This document shows, in pieces, positions 1 through 12,179 of a stretch of 64,000 nucleotides of DNA. Under the pieces are notes generated by a model. That model did not search any database, was not told where the DNA came from, and saw only the letters and a list, made by a program, of their open reading frames with translations. The DNA comes from Acanthosoma haemorrhoidale. Lineage: Eukaryota > Arthropoda > Insecta > Hemiptera > Acanthosomatidae. The DNA lies in assembly GCA_930367205.1 (NCBI GenBank), contig OV884009.1:103685189-103749188 (forward strand), read 5' to 3'. Numbering within the stretch: the stretch's first letter is position 1; the number at the start of each line of letters is the position of its first letter. The position numbers and the translations under genes were made by a program.

Positions 1-690
1 CATCTCGACAAATGGCTAACATGGAATCACACACGAGGCTAAAAAGTCAAGAACTGAACAGATGCTTTGGACAACTGTACAGACTACTTCTAACGACATA
101 CCATCTCTCATGCCTATCTGGACATACAGAATAGAGCTTTAAAAAAAAAAATCGAACACTAAGCATATCCAATCCTTTCAATCAAAAGTCCTGAGAACAA
201 TAGTTAATCCCCCTTATTATGTCAGCAACAAAAAATTTCATTACAACAGGGATGAAGTTCACAAAGTTTCATTGAAACCTATCCAACCCTGGGACAGTCA
301 ATATACTATGCCACATATCCCTATAATCCTCCTTAGAGTCTAAAGCGGCAGTGGCTTTGTGACCCATTATAAATACATGACAGTGGGAGTCCTGGCAATG
401 GCCAGTTTCTCCAATCAGATCTGTGGCTCTCGTGCTCTTGGCCAGCCTCCACTGGTTCGTGCCTAGTGACACGGCTGATGGAGGAGTGTGGGGGTCTTCC
501 CAAGACTACGCTTCCTCTTTCGCATGCGAGAGAGGTAACAACCATGTGGATTTTGGAGGTCTCTGGGCTGTTTGAATACTGTATGAGTGAAGGAAGAATT
601 GTAAATAGGGTATGAATGAGAACATTGATCACAATTACTTATTGCCCAATAAGACAGATAGTAAATTTATCACAAAAAAGATTTCGAAAT
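1..690 (+). pseudogene. 3' end of a Jockey-like LINE (ORF2 C-terminus relic plus 3' UTR)
   Basis: Positions 1-345 translate, across several frame breaks, into the C-terminal end of a non-LTR retrotransposon ORF2. The pattern FQSKVLRT..NPPYYVSNK followed by a run of short conserved words is typical of Jockey-superfamily elements. From about 345 to 690 comes a 3' UTR that recurs at 16660-16940, 44870-45030, 48760-49112 and 56715-56800, ending in a pattern like ttattgcccaata then an A/T-rich tail. The copy at 48425-49112 aligns with this one from its ORF2 end onward. The 5' part lies outside the window. There is no intact frame, so this is a dead copy. Assignment to the Jockey superfamily rests on recalled motif patterns. 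Confidence 0.65.
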
Positions 691-1158
691 ATGAAATCAG
701 TTTAAAGTTTGTGAATTGTATAAAAGGGGTCATTGAAGTAAAATACTGATTAATGAATGGATCACTGAAATGATCAAAGTTGTTTAATACTTAAGTGTTT
801 GAAACTATACTTATCATTATATTATATCATCAGTCTATGAGATTGTTATAATGGTTGCTCAAATATGAACATTCCTTTCATGTAGCTGGCTTAGTAAAAA
901 TAGCAGAGTACTCTAGCGACCCATAAAGGAACTAGGAGGGAGAGCCTAGGTGGCCACCCCATGAACTGCTAATATAAGTCAGAAATAAATTATTTTTAAG
1001 TTCACTGTCTCTAATGAATGCCTAAGATTAGAGACAAATCTTAAACTGATGAAAATGGAAAAAAAACACCAGTAATGTAGTCATGAATAACTCCTTGAGA
1101 CACAGTTTAAAAATTACAGTTATTAATTTTATTTTATTTGCAGGTGCTGATGTAAGCT
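691..1158 (+). other. 5' flank and 5' UTR exon start of the Rab30 gene
   Basis: No coding sequence is seen. A pyrimidine-rich stretch ending in tttatttgcag at about 1132-1143 looks like a splice acceptor 15 bases upstream of the Rab30 ATG, so the start codon probably lies in an exon preceded by a spliced 5' UTR exon further upstream. No promoter could be identified. Confidence 0.4.
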
Positions 1159-4100
1159 ATGGAAGACTATAAATTCTTGTTTAAAGTTGTCCTTGTTGGA
1201 AATGCTGGTGTTGGAAAAACTTGTTTAGTCAGGAGATTTACACAGGTAATATTTACTAGCAGATCTTATTAAATAAAGTTAGAGAAAAAAACCTGTGTAA
1301 TATTGTAGCCGTGGTACTAAATAAAGGTGTACTATTGACCAGTGGCTAAAACTATTATGTTTAAACCCCATTCTTTGCCCCTACCCATCCTATTGTCAGG
1401 TCACTTTACAGAATTTAAAGTGTACTCCAGAAGAATCTCAGATTCAACTCATGAGGCTGATCAGATAATAAAGAAACTGTTCTAATTTTTGCTACGTATG
1501 TATCATATTGTTTCACAATACTACTACCTGCCATCCCCTCCTGTCCTTTTTAGATCGCGACCTATCTGCTCAATACCCTTTATCTATTAAATAAATACCT
1601 TGGCCTGAACAATCACAAACTAAAACTCACTTATAAGGTGAGCCCCATCACTTTTAAAGATGTTCAATAAATTAATGTATAATGTGCATCATTATACTTT
1701 TGTACAAGCGCAAATCGCAATGTAGGATAATCAGGAATTGTATAAAATGTAGCCAAGCTACAGAAAATATAATGACCTATTTTAAATAGATTCATTTGTA
1801 GAATTTATTGAATTCTGTAATAATTTTGTAACAAGGGATATGATGAAAAAAAAAATCACAAACCTGAAGCGAACAAGTATCTCAAATTACCAGACGTTAC
1901 CTATTGAACCTGAAATTATTTAATCACTTTCATTATCTCCCTCAGCAACAAACCTGCAAAGTTCTTGTTCACCCTTCGTATTTCCTCACATTGATTAATG
2001 CTGTGTTGCTAAAACATTTTAGAAACAGTTCCCTTAGATTTTTTTGGGGGGTCCTGAGAGTATGCTGAGTAAGAATGGATATTTTCCATATTTTGAGAGA
2101 ATACTTTCTCAAGATTTTCCTCCACCAACGCCTATCCATTAAAACTCCTGTATAACCTCCTTAAACCCAAGACCTTCATTCATTCCTGTTAGACAAGATT
2201 CTACCAAGTTAGTGACAGAGACTTAACAATTTCAATGGTTTATAACAAATTAATTTGAAAATATTTGTTTTGTTTTTATTTCTGCAGGGTGTATTTCCTC
2301 CTGGTCAAGGTGCTACAATAGGAGTTGATTTCATGATAAAAACTGTGGAAATAGAAAATGAAAAAGTGAAGGTATGAATTTTTTTTTTGTTCTTATCAAA
2401 CATTATTATTGTTGTCAGTCATTAAAAAATGAATAGGTGATGTTTATGTACCTAAATTATATTTAATTATTTGAGCCTATAGCAACAAATTGCTGTGAAC
2501 TGTTATTCACAGATAAAATAAATTTGGGTGCTATTCCTCTACATCAGCTGTTCCTATGTTTGACTTTCTCACTCCCAACTTCCTCAATATCCTTAAAAAG
2601 CATGCACCTCTCAAAACTTTCCTAGCCCTCTGCTTCCCCCCTAGTTCCTTAGATAACTCAGGAAATAAAAGAGTTGTCAGAGCATAGTTTCTAGTTTCTT
2701 AATTTTAGTTTCCATTTTTACTTTTATTTTAGTATATTGTATTCTGTTTATGCTCAAATTGTTTCATATTACTTCCAACCACAGCACTCTATGTACTTAG
2801 TCTTCTCATATTCAGTTCTCTTCCTTATGATTATTTTCAATACCTCTACTTTTTGCTCCACTACCACTCAAAACGAATCCTCTATGCAGTTATTTATCGT
2901 CCTCCTCCAGCTCCCTTCGATCCTGTATTTGAATCCACTTTCTATAACCTTGTCACTTCATTTAATCATGTCATTTTAGCTAGTGATTTTAATATTAATT
3001 TACTAAACAATTCCTCAGACAAATGCTTCCTTCCAACACAATTTCGCTGTTAACTTTACAACTTTCTTGAACCTCTTTGTTGTCCGTGAATATTTCAGAT
3101 TCCTGGATGTATCTTTTTATCATAAACTCTCCTTCCTTTCTTCCTTTCAACGTGCAGTATCTTTCCTTTCGGCCCACAATCCCATTTCCCTATCATACAA
3201 TCTGGATGTCACTCTTCCCTTCCCCAGGAATGTCACCTACCGTAACCTCAATTCTCTATCATTTGAGACTAGATAGCAATCTTGCTATGGGATTAGTGTA
3301 ATTAAATAGTTTTTCATGATTTTTTTAAAATTTAGATAGAATGAAGAGAGAGAATACATAATCGGAGATGGATTTGTTTGGAGGGTAGTATACTCCCGCT
3401 AAGGTAACTGGAAAGGAATAATTGTCACCACTGCTACCTGAAAAAAGTGATTAGGTTCCAGGGGAACTTCATGGTGGGAGAGGGATTGGTGGATCAGGAG
3501 AGCAGTACCCACCATGAGCTATTCTATCTGCATGGTCCGTTCTGTAGGTACGGTTAGGAATACCTAAGAGGTCTCTTTGTAGTTAGTCTTGTAATGTCTC
3601 TTTATATAGTCTTGTTTCTCCAATGAGAGCCACATCGATGTTGTCTCGTAAGTAAGAGTGCCTTCCATTTGTTGGTATAGTATCAAACACCATTTGTATT
3701 CCAATACGGTTGTTTTTTTTTATGTACAAACCTTGGTTTGTGTGAAGTGTCATGGTTTCTACTATTTTTAAAATATATTTTTTAGATTTTAATTTTAAGA
3801 GGTAAAAAATAAATAAAACTTCATAACAAATAACAGTTTATTCTAAATTAAAATATCTCATGGTTTGTGGTGATTCTTAGTGTATACATAAAGTTACTCT
3901 TTAAATTTTTCACATTTGCATTTGTAATCATAGTGAATATTCTGCACTGTTGGGTGATGGTTTGCCTGTTGACTTCTTCATCTAAACCCGGATCTGACTT
4001 GACTTGCCCTACACTGCTTGCTTTTGCTTCAAGGGTGAATGGCAAAAGACAAGTTTTTTACCTCCTTGATCTTATTTATACTCAGCTTACTCTACTACAA

Positions 4101-7011
4101 AGCTGGGTTTTCCCTTATATCATGGCTAAACCCTGAGCTATTTCTGCAGAAGTTTTTTGTTTTTTTTCCCTTCCAAGGCATACCTTCTAATACCTATCCC
4201 TCTATTACCCAGGGTCACAGTCAATGCCCCTTCCTCTGGGCCATGGGTATTTTCAGAGCACACCTGGGTTTTATGGTCAGGTTAAAACACTCTTTATTCA
4301 AAAAATCTCAACATAAATTCTTTTTTTTAATTAACTCCGATTGGAATAAATAATCAATTAGCTAAATATACAAATCACTACATAAGGGATATAGGAGAAA
4401 TTCGAATAAGGATTTGAAATTCTAAGAGGAAAGATGTGAGTAAACTGGTGAGGTCTGTGGAGTTAAGTGGTTAGAGAATATAAAGAATTTGATGTTGAGT
4501 TTGTGGATTAATGAGAGGTGCGATTATGAGAGGACCTCAGCTTGAGTTGGATGATTACACGTTCGAAGGCTCTCTGCATAGGAGATGGTAGGATTCACAA
4601 GACTTGGTGCTTCTCTCCTAGTGGCGGAAGATGTAGTTTTGTCCTGTGGGCAGGCTGGCATAAGACTAAATGTTATATAGGCTTGGCACCCTTTGGAATA
4701 AGCCAGGTGGTCTTAAGAGCTGAGAGCAACATTCTGCATATGATTCCTGCTTCCTGTTGCATTTTTTGGACTTATACTGGTCACCACACTTCACTCATTG
4801 TTGTAAATAGTGGGAGTACATTTTGGTGTGCCTATAGGCCTGACTATTGTGACATTAGACAGTGTCACATCTGTGGTAAGGTTTTTCTACTTGCACCCTT
4901 GTATATTACAAATACTGGAGTTCATATATACTATAGTGTTAAGAGGTAGGCATTAGTTGACAAAGAATTTATGTAAAGGTATCTTGCCAGTCCCAGAGAT
5001 AAATAGATAAGAAACTATTCACACCTTAATTTACAATTTGTTTGAGCTCCCGAAAAATAGTCCGGCCTAATGATATGAAGCTCAAGGACCTTATGCCCAT
5101 ACAGGGCTGGATCAAATATACAAACACAACATAACTCATAATTATCCAGATCACATAAAATTTATTCAGTAAACAAAAGAAATGAAATCTTAAAATATAT
5201 AAATAGACAATGAATATGTTAGATCTCTGATAAAAAAAAAAAAACTTATACTAATTAACAAATAAATAAAACTATTCGAAGATTATAATCTTCATAATGT
5301 ACAAGCCTATGACAATAATAATAATGTGAAAGTCTCTAAAGTAATAAAAAGTAAATTGTAAATGTCTATCAGGGGTGGACCAATGGTGTACTATCTATTT
5401 GTTTTAATGAAAGATTTATTATAGCCAACTGTCTTCACCAGAATTTCTTATTCCTATCTCTTAGACATTATTCCCCAAGGTAATAATGCAATTTTTGCTT
5501 TTTGTGTATTTTGTATATTTGATCCATTTTAAACTGGTTAAACAACTTTTCCTAATTGTGTTCACTTTTGAATTTTTTAAAATAAAAACTTGTACTTTTC
5601 ATTTGAGTATTTTTGATATTCCTCAATTGATCTTAAAACAGATTTTTCAAATTTATCATGATTATTTAATGAGAAAATGAAAATTTCTACTAAATTGTTA
5701 GAATTTATGGGAATATTTAAAACTTCACTAGTTGTCTTTTTATTATTTTCTTCTATTTGGAGATTTGGTTCAACAACTCAATTTTGGCAATTCGGATTTC
5801 GGGTTTTTTATTATTTATAAAAATATTTGGTTCAACACGATTGATTGTTCCCGTTTCAATTACATTAATTTAATCTGTGTCCGGTGAGTTTACAAATTTT
5901 CCATCGTATGCTTGCCTTGCTCCATCCGTATTGAGTTTTGTAGTTCTGATGCTCCAAATTCAATGATGCCTCAATGGCCTCCTGTATAATCTGACAATAG
6001 GCAGATATAATGTTTTTTTTTTGTAAAAACTTTTTTGTTTTCTTTTGTATTAATTTAATGGTTTATATTTAATTTCTTACTGTACAGACTTCTGCATATT
6101 TTTTTTGTTTTGGTTTCTTATCCATAGACTTTATTTACTGAAAGCAATTAAACAATCTTTATTTTATTACATAATTATTATTATTATAGAGCTTTACACT
6201 TTATTTTACAATGTCATTATTTTTTTTATTATGATGTAATAGTTCTTTTTATTTGCCAGATGTGAATTTGTCATCTGAACATTAATGTTATTCATAGGTG
6301 ACTTGGTCTCAGAATAACATTTTTTTGTCTATTCTATTCTATTATAAAGTGCTTATATATTTACGTGATCGATGCTCATGAGGCCTTGTTGAACAGAGCA
6401 GTGCTATGCATCAGACAAGGGCCAGACTTCGATGTGGTCAAAATTATTAGGGAATTACTAACCTAGTTGTCCTCTTTAATCAAAATTCCTCCATCAGTAC
6501 CATTTGTCCCATAGCTGCATAATCAGTCATAAACGACATACAAATCTTTGAAACAGGGGGTCAACCCTGAACTTCCGTTCGAGTGATCACAACTGATACA
6601 AGGAAGAGGTATTGGATTCACCCAGCAACTTCTTGCCTCTCTCATTAAATGCCAGTCTCACCTGATATCGCCTAGAATCTAACCTGATAGTGGTATCCTT
6701 GTATTATTGCTTGCACACCTCTTTGGCAGGCTTTTTTCCATACTGGGGAGTTAATCTGCGGTTCAAAATCTTTGCACCATAGCCTCCAATCCGTCCTCGG
6801 CCAAAGTCACTAGAGACAGTACTGGCCCATGCTCTCGGGGAGTACTAAGAGTTATGCTGGGGAGAGTAAAAATGGCTGGTGAGGTGCAGCACCTTGCCAC
6901 TGACATTGCATACTATATAAAACATATATATATATATATACTAGATAAAACACAACACCCTTTAGCGGTTGTAGCTGATTGTTCTTGCCACTGACATTGC
7001 ATACTATATAA

Positions 7012-7060
<49 letters not shown>

Positions 7061-10000
7061 TAGATAAAACACAACACCCTTTAGCGGTTGTAGCTGATTG
7101 TCCAATTCTGTTGATCTGGAAATTCTTAGAAAATCTCTTGCATCCTAGTTTTTGTGCAGCCTGTTACTAGCCTGCGATCCGGAGGCAAGAATAGCCCTAG
7201 CTATAATGTATTTCGATGGCAAGACTTGCAATCACACCAGGGCGGTGGGCATGAACATGCGTAATTGTTGTAGTCAAATCTGTGCAGTAGTGTTGCAGTT
7301 TGCTCGAGGCTGAGCACACTCACTCACCTGATGAGAGATTGGGGAAGCAACACTGAGAAAATGTAACTGTGTGGTGTCCTTTGGCACTGCAATTTCTACA
7401 TCCATTGCCAAACTTACATTTACCTTGATGCATGGGTAACAGACACTGTACTCACAAATCCCTTTCCACTATTAATTTAAAGAGCTCTCGAGGAGCCAAC
7501 CTTAATAAATTCTCGGAATTTAATAATGTGTGATCAGCCAATAAACAGATAAAACAGCCGAAATCAGCAATTGACATTGATCCTGAGAATGATTTTACTA
7601 AATTGGGCCTCTTATTACTTCTGGCATTCATGGTGCTCTTAGGTCTAGTCAATAGATTGTTGCTAGAGCTCTGTGAAACCATCCCGGTTCAGCCAAAGTA
7701 CCAAGCATAGTATTTTCTAGAGCCTAAACATGACGATTTAAGAAGTCTAAAACCTCTTCCAATAATGGACAATTGACACTGGTAATAGAGCACTCAAACA
7801 TATCTTGAATGCTACTGGGTAATTTTGATAAAATAAAATTAACATAAACAACATCCTGAGGACTGGCTTTCTAATGAGGCAAAGTGAACTGATGTTGGTC
7901 CAGGAAATCCTGTGTTGAGTCGACAAAGTTTTAAAGTTCCTTTAAAAGTTTAAGAGTGGAAGCATAATTTTCCTTAGTGAAGGGAAAATGCTGGATGACT
8001 CTCAAGCTGCCCCCTCCAAATGATTCAACAAATTCTCGAGCTTTTGCCATGTGATCAAATGTGAGGAAGCCGGCACGAAAGTTTCGAATCATAATCACCA
8101 CTGAGATTGTCCAAAACCATTTTTGGGAGTATAAAATGCAATTGACTGAAGCTCTAAGGAGATGTGGCAGGTGATACCTCGTCTTTGGTAATTAAAAAAT
8201 TTGAAGTGATAGAACGCCAGAATGAGGCCTTTGCATGAACATCTCCTACTGCTGTCAAAACTAATTATTTGCTCTTAGCTGATGAAATGATCTAATCCAG
8301 CTTGCAAAGACAATATTTTAAAACCTCTGATTGAGTAACTACCATAAGGCAGCTAAATAAAAAAAACAAAAAATGAAATATTTACTAAATCACAAAAAAA
8401 CATAAATTAAAATTAAATGTAAAATATGGTAAGCGCAGAGCTCGAATGTACTTTATGTTATCAAAAAGGGAAAAAGGTGGTCTCTTACCCATTAAAACTG
8501 CAACCTCCATAAGTAAAACGTATTGTAATTTAAAAAGGAAAGGGTACTTTGGAATTGGATAAATGGAATGGACTCGTTACTCGATGTTTCTTCCTGATAT
8601 CTTCACAACAAAGCTATTCTTCACATTTGTCACAGATGCAGACAAACAAAACAGATGCAAACTGCCTCTCTCAATGCTTCGACTGTATTGACCTCTGGTC
8701 ACATATGCCATCAACCCTACAGCCACTCTCTGGTGGCAACAAACTTAAACTGGCAGTGAATTGCTAACCTCTTTAACTAAAATACCGAACCAAGAACCTA
8801 TGTTGCTGTGAAAGTGGGATCTCACTAACTGAATTTACATGAGGCTGATTATGCTGGAAAAACATTTTAAATTGCACCTCATAAGTTTAATTTGCTTATT
8901 AATTGCCATTAATGTTAGTTCTGTAGTTGAAAATGCTAATGAATATGCTGGAACACAATGATAGCACTGAAAGAAAATAAATAAAAGCTGTTACCATTTT
9001 TGTTTTTAATGTGTAGATACCGTAAACAGTTTGTTTTCTCAGAGATATAGCTCAGTACAGCTTTAATTTCTTGTTGTTCCAATACCAGCAAAATATGTCC
9101 TGTGAAATTTTATTTTATGAAGAGTGCTATCCATTAGTGAGTTTGTAGATTGATGGTGATATCTTCTATATAGAGTTCGGGGAGGGCATACCCCTGACCA
9201 ACAGTCCCATCATACTGTTTATTGTCTCTGTAAATGTCAACAATTTGCCGAACATTAAACCCCTGTGATGATAGCTCTTCTTTTATTAGCTTTGTCGGTG
9301 ATAAGTGTGAAAATCCACATTGATCTCTATTTAAATATCACCTCTTGTCTGTTTAAGGTTTGTGTATTTGCTCGTGCATACGTCTTTTGAGTCATATTGT
9401 GAGCATATCAATTTAAAATTGCTGATGTTTTTCATTGAAATTGGTGACTGTTTTATTAGTTTAGGAGTTTCAGGAGAGGTAGAGAGATTCATCTTTCATC
9501 TGACAGTGGAATAATATACTGGGGATTGAGGAAGTACTGGGCTCTTCTTTTTCCATTGAGGTAGTAGTCGAATAGTTTAAAGGTCGCAGTCTAGGTTTGT
9601 TATGGTGGATCCTCTGTTGAAAAGAGCTCATTACTACGCAGATCAAAAAAATTATATAAAAGAATTAAATTAAGACAATAATTAAATAAATAAAAATTTG
9701 AAGTTCCTCAGTGCAAGATATGATCTTAGTAAATACCAGGACGGTGCTACGGATCCACAGTTTAACCCTACTGATACAGTAGCCCCTTTCACTGATATGC
9801 AATCGCTTCAGCCACTTAAATGGTTCTAAAAGTTTACCTCACTTATGATTCTAGTTGCACGATTCATTGAAGAGAGCACTAATTAGACTTCGGGTCAAAC
9901 ATAATGTCCTATGGTTTATAACTACCTACTGGCTCTAAATACAGTTGAAACTGCAGTGAAAGCAAAGTTGGTTCCCATGAAATGGCTGACAAGCAACTCA

Positions 10001-12022
10001 GTCCATAACAAAATCAAAGATGTGAATAGTTAAAACCTAATCTTTATAATATAGCAAGATGACAGAGACAGTTAAAGATTCATCACCTAGGGGATGCAAT
10101 TACTTTGACAACCTTTCTCCTTCTCTCACCGTTAACCAGCTTATCACTGTCATACACAAAGGGTAAAACTTTTGATACTTGTCATTTCAATTGTTTAGAA
10201 TTTATTTGTTTATATTTTAATTTAAAAATGTATTTATGGAATGATTAAGTACATCATTTACTAAGGCAACCCATAGCATTTGTTAACCATAATTTTTATT
10301 TTTATTGATAAGGTGTTCTTTTTTTAACTGTATATTTTAACTTATTTTCTTAATCAGCTTCAGATATGGGATACAGCAGGTCAGGAGAGGTTTAGGTCTA
10401 TTACTCACAGCTACTATCGATCAGCCCATGCTTTGATATTAGTTTATGACATTAGCTGCCAACCCACATTTGATTGTTTACCTGACTGGTTAAAAGAAAT
10501 AGAAGAATATGCTAGTAGTAAAGTTTTAAGGGTTCTAGTTGGTAAGAATTTCCTTTATTTATGTATAAAATAAAATTAAGAATACTTATTCAATCAATAA
10601 TCAATAAAGAAGTTAAATGAAACACAAATTTTAAGTTACACTCTTTTATGAATAACCAGCTTTTTATTCATCTTGCCCAGGATATTTTTGAGATTAGCTC
10701 TATTCTGTAAAACATTGTTGATGGAGAAAGTATCCGTATAGTCCTTTCCTACCTTAGACTTGCTTATTATGTTTTGTGAGGTACCAACGAGGATTTCTGC
10801 CTAATTTTAATACAACTATTAATAAGCATTGAAATGGGTTGGAGGTGGGAAGTGTATAAAATCTTAAGATAGCAACCTCTTTAGTATTTTTCATGAGGTT
10901 CTGAACAGTAATTGTGACTATCTGACCCTAAATAGAAATTAAGGGGAGTAAGGTTAAATCTTGAGGTCCTGACTCAAAAATTGAACAGTATTTGTGGTGA
11001 AGTTGTTGCAAATCCAACAATAAATAGAAATAGAAGATGTTAAAATTAGGGAGGAAGTAGGAAAATATGGAGTTCATTACCTACCCCTGTTTAGGACAAG
11101 GTGCTGAACTATATCCGTGCTGAATTTGATGTAAATATTTTTACTGGTTTAAAAGTGTTTGGGGACAACCCACACACACTTTTTTTAGACTGTAGCTAAG
11201 TTAGAATTTTATTTTCTGAAAACTATGATCATCTACTTATCACTTAAATAACATTTCTGTCACAGGCAATAAAATTGATAGAGATGATCGGGAGATTCCT
11301 ACCCATGTTGGGGAAGATTTTGCTCAAAGGCATAACATGTACTATTTAGAAACATCAGCGAAGGAATCTGATAATGTGGAAAAACTGTTTGTTCAAATAG
11401 CAGCAGAGCTTATGGAGGTAATGAGCTTTATAATAATTTACCATTTTAAGTAATGTATATAAATCATACATTTCTCTCATTTGTAGTTACATTAATTACT
11501 AAGAAACACTCCATTGAAATATCCAATACAACAATGATACAGAACTATATTATTCTATTATATTTAAAATACCTCATTTAAATTGAAGTGCATGTTTATA
11601 TAAGTTTTTAGAAGTTATAAACACTACATATAGATTCATTTTACTTTTTTATTTACATAAGTAAATAATTAAAGTTTGGGCATGTTATCACATCTTCCAG
11701 TCGGATATACCCTCCTGAACAATTTTACACCTATTTAATTAATTGTTTTTTAGATAAGATAAAACTATAACTATGTTAGCGAATTGTGTCAAATAAAAGT
11801 TAATTTCAGTTCAATATTAATTATAGGTTTGTTCTAAGATTTGATTTTTTGTATACATTTGAAAATTCACCTCAAAAGTTAAATACATATATGTACTTAC
11901 TATTTTTTTTTTTTTTTTCATAGCAAGCAAAGAGTAAAGAACTGCCTCGGTATGATGAAATTAACTCTCAAAATATAAATAGGAGAACAACTTCAATTGA
12001 TGTCCCATGTTGTGGAAACTAG
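1159..12022 (+). CDS. Rab30: Ras-related small GTPase Rab30, five coding exons
   Basis: Coding exons are 1159-1245, 2288-2371, 10358-10541, 11266-11417 and 11924-12022. All junctions are GT-AG and in phase, giving 201 residues; human RAB30 is about 203. The GTPase motifs are intact: P-loop GNAGVGKT at residues 14-21, switch I threonine 39 in [15 protein letters not shown] at 61-67, NKID at 120-123 and ETSAKES at 147-153. The C-terminus ends CCGN, with cysteines 198-199 as the expected double geranylgeranylation site for membrane anchoring. The N-terminus [15 protein letters not shown] and the EYAS and [17 protein letters not shown] stretches point to Rab30 rather than other Rabs. Known Rab30 acts at the Golgi. 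Intron 2 is 8 kb and full of transposon relics; introns 1, 3 and 4 hold nothing recognisable. The ATG is preceded by an acceptor-like site at 1143. Confidence 0.96.
2737..3276 (+). pseudogene. LINE endonuclease fragment (CR1/L2-like) in Rab30 intron 2
   Basis: Around 2850-3050 a frame reads [17 protein letters not shown] then [16 protein letters not shown], the VIYRPP and DFNI signature of the apurinic-type endonuclease domain of non-LTR retrotransposons. Reading continues beyond a stop at 3051 in other frames up to about 3276. There are no flanking ORF1, RT or tail sequences, so this is an isolated, decayed fragment. It differs from the endonuclease of the Jockey-like copies at 17-28 kb, so it comes from another LINE family. 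Confidence 0.6.
3301..6390. other. Intronic sequence without recognisable gene
   Basis: AT-rich sequence inside Rab30 intron 2. Open frames here, such as 3867-4353 and 4542-4949, have no recognised motif and biased low-complexity composition. On the minus strand near 5750-5990 a faint gag-like reading with a CKLTGH pattern is visible, but it is too short to assign. Confidence 0.4.
6400..8330 (-). mobile_element. BEL/Pao LTR retrotransposon relic (gag, protease, RT start)
   Basis: Reading the minus strand from about 8330 down, frames give a gag with [12 protein letters not shown] and [12 protein letters not shown], then a Cys-rich segment [20 protein letters not shown] (open frame 7452-7682), the pattern expected of BEL/Pao gag. 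Around 7100-7380 a decayed protease reading [10 protein letters not shown] has the catalytic aspartate changed to alanine. At 6480-6700 a pol-like segment reads [20 protein letters not shown] and LGES then [10 protein letters not shown], as found just before the RT of BEL/Pao elements. Many stops and frameshifts are present and no LTRs were found. A tandem duplication (6893-7101) interrupts it. The family call is by recalled motif order. Confidence 0.6.
6893..7101. repeat. Local tandem duplication with (TA)n expansion
   Basis: A 91-base unit beginning cttgccactgacattgcata at 6893 is repeated directly from 6984. The two copies are nearly identical except that the TA tract in the second copy (about 7013-7060) is roughly 27 bases longer than in the first (about 6926-6949). 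Unequal crossing-over or replication slippage seeded by the TA tract would explain it. Confidence 0.9.
8331..9019. other. Intronic sequence, nothing recognised
   Basis: AT-rich intron 2 sequence. The open frame at 8549-8767 has no recognised domain and no splice context. Confidence 0.35.
9020..9480 (-). pseudogene. LINE ORF1 fragment with a PRE_C2HC-like domain
   Basis: On the minus strand a frame reads [20 protein letters not shown] then [16 protein letters not shown] and [16 protein letters not shown]. This matches my memory of the PRE_C2HC domain that precedes zinc knuckles in arthropod LINE ORF1 proteins. The zinc knuckles themselves are not seen. It is broken by stops. It lies in Rab30 intron 2, 0.9 kb upstream of exon 3, with plain intronic sequence from 9481 to 10357. 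Confidence 0.45.
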
Positions 12023-12073
12023 AAGCAACTTTGAATTTAATTTTGTTTTTTAATATGGTTCTGTTTTGTAAGC

Positions 12074-12079
12074 AATAAA
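12074..12079 (+). terminator. Rab30 polyadenylation signal AATAAA
   Basis: First AATAAA hexamer, 52 bases after the stop codon. A second one at 12162-12167 is an alternative. Which of them is used cannot be decided from sequence. Confidence 0.5.
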
Positions 12080-12179
12080 CCAGGATAAGGATAAGAATGT
12101 TATTGTGAAAACTTTTTGGAGTACGGCACCAAATATTTTTAACTCAATTAATTTTATACTTAATAAAGTTAATTTTTTT

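Noticed and set aside
4542..4949. 135-codon frame in Rab30 intron 2
   Set aside because: No recognisable domain and Cys/Trp scatter as expected from non-coding DNA.
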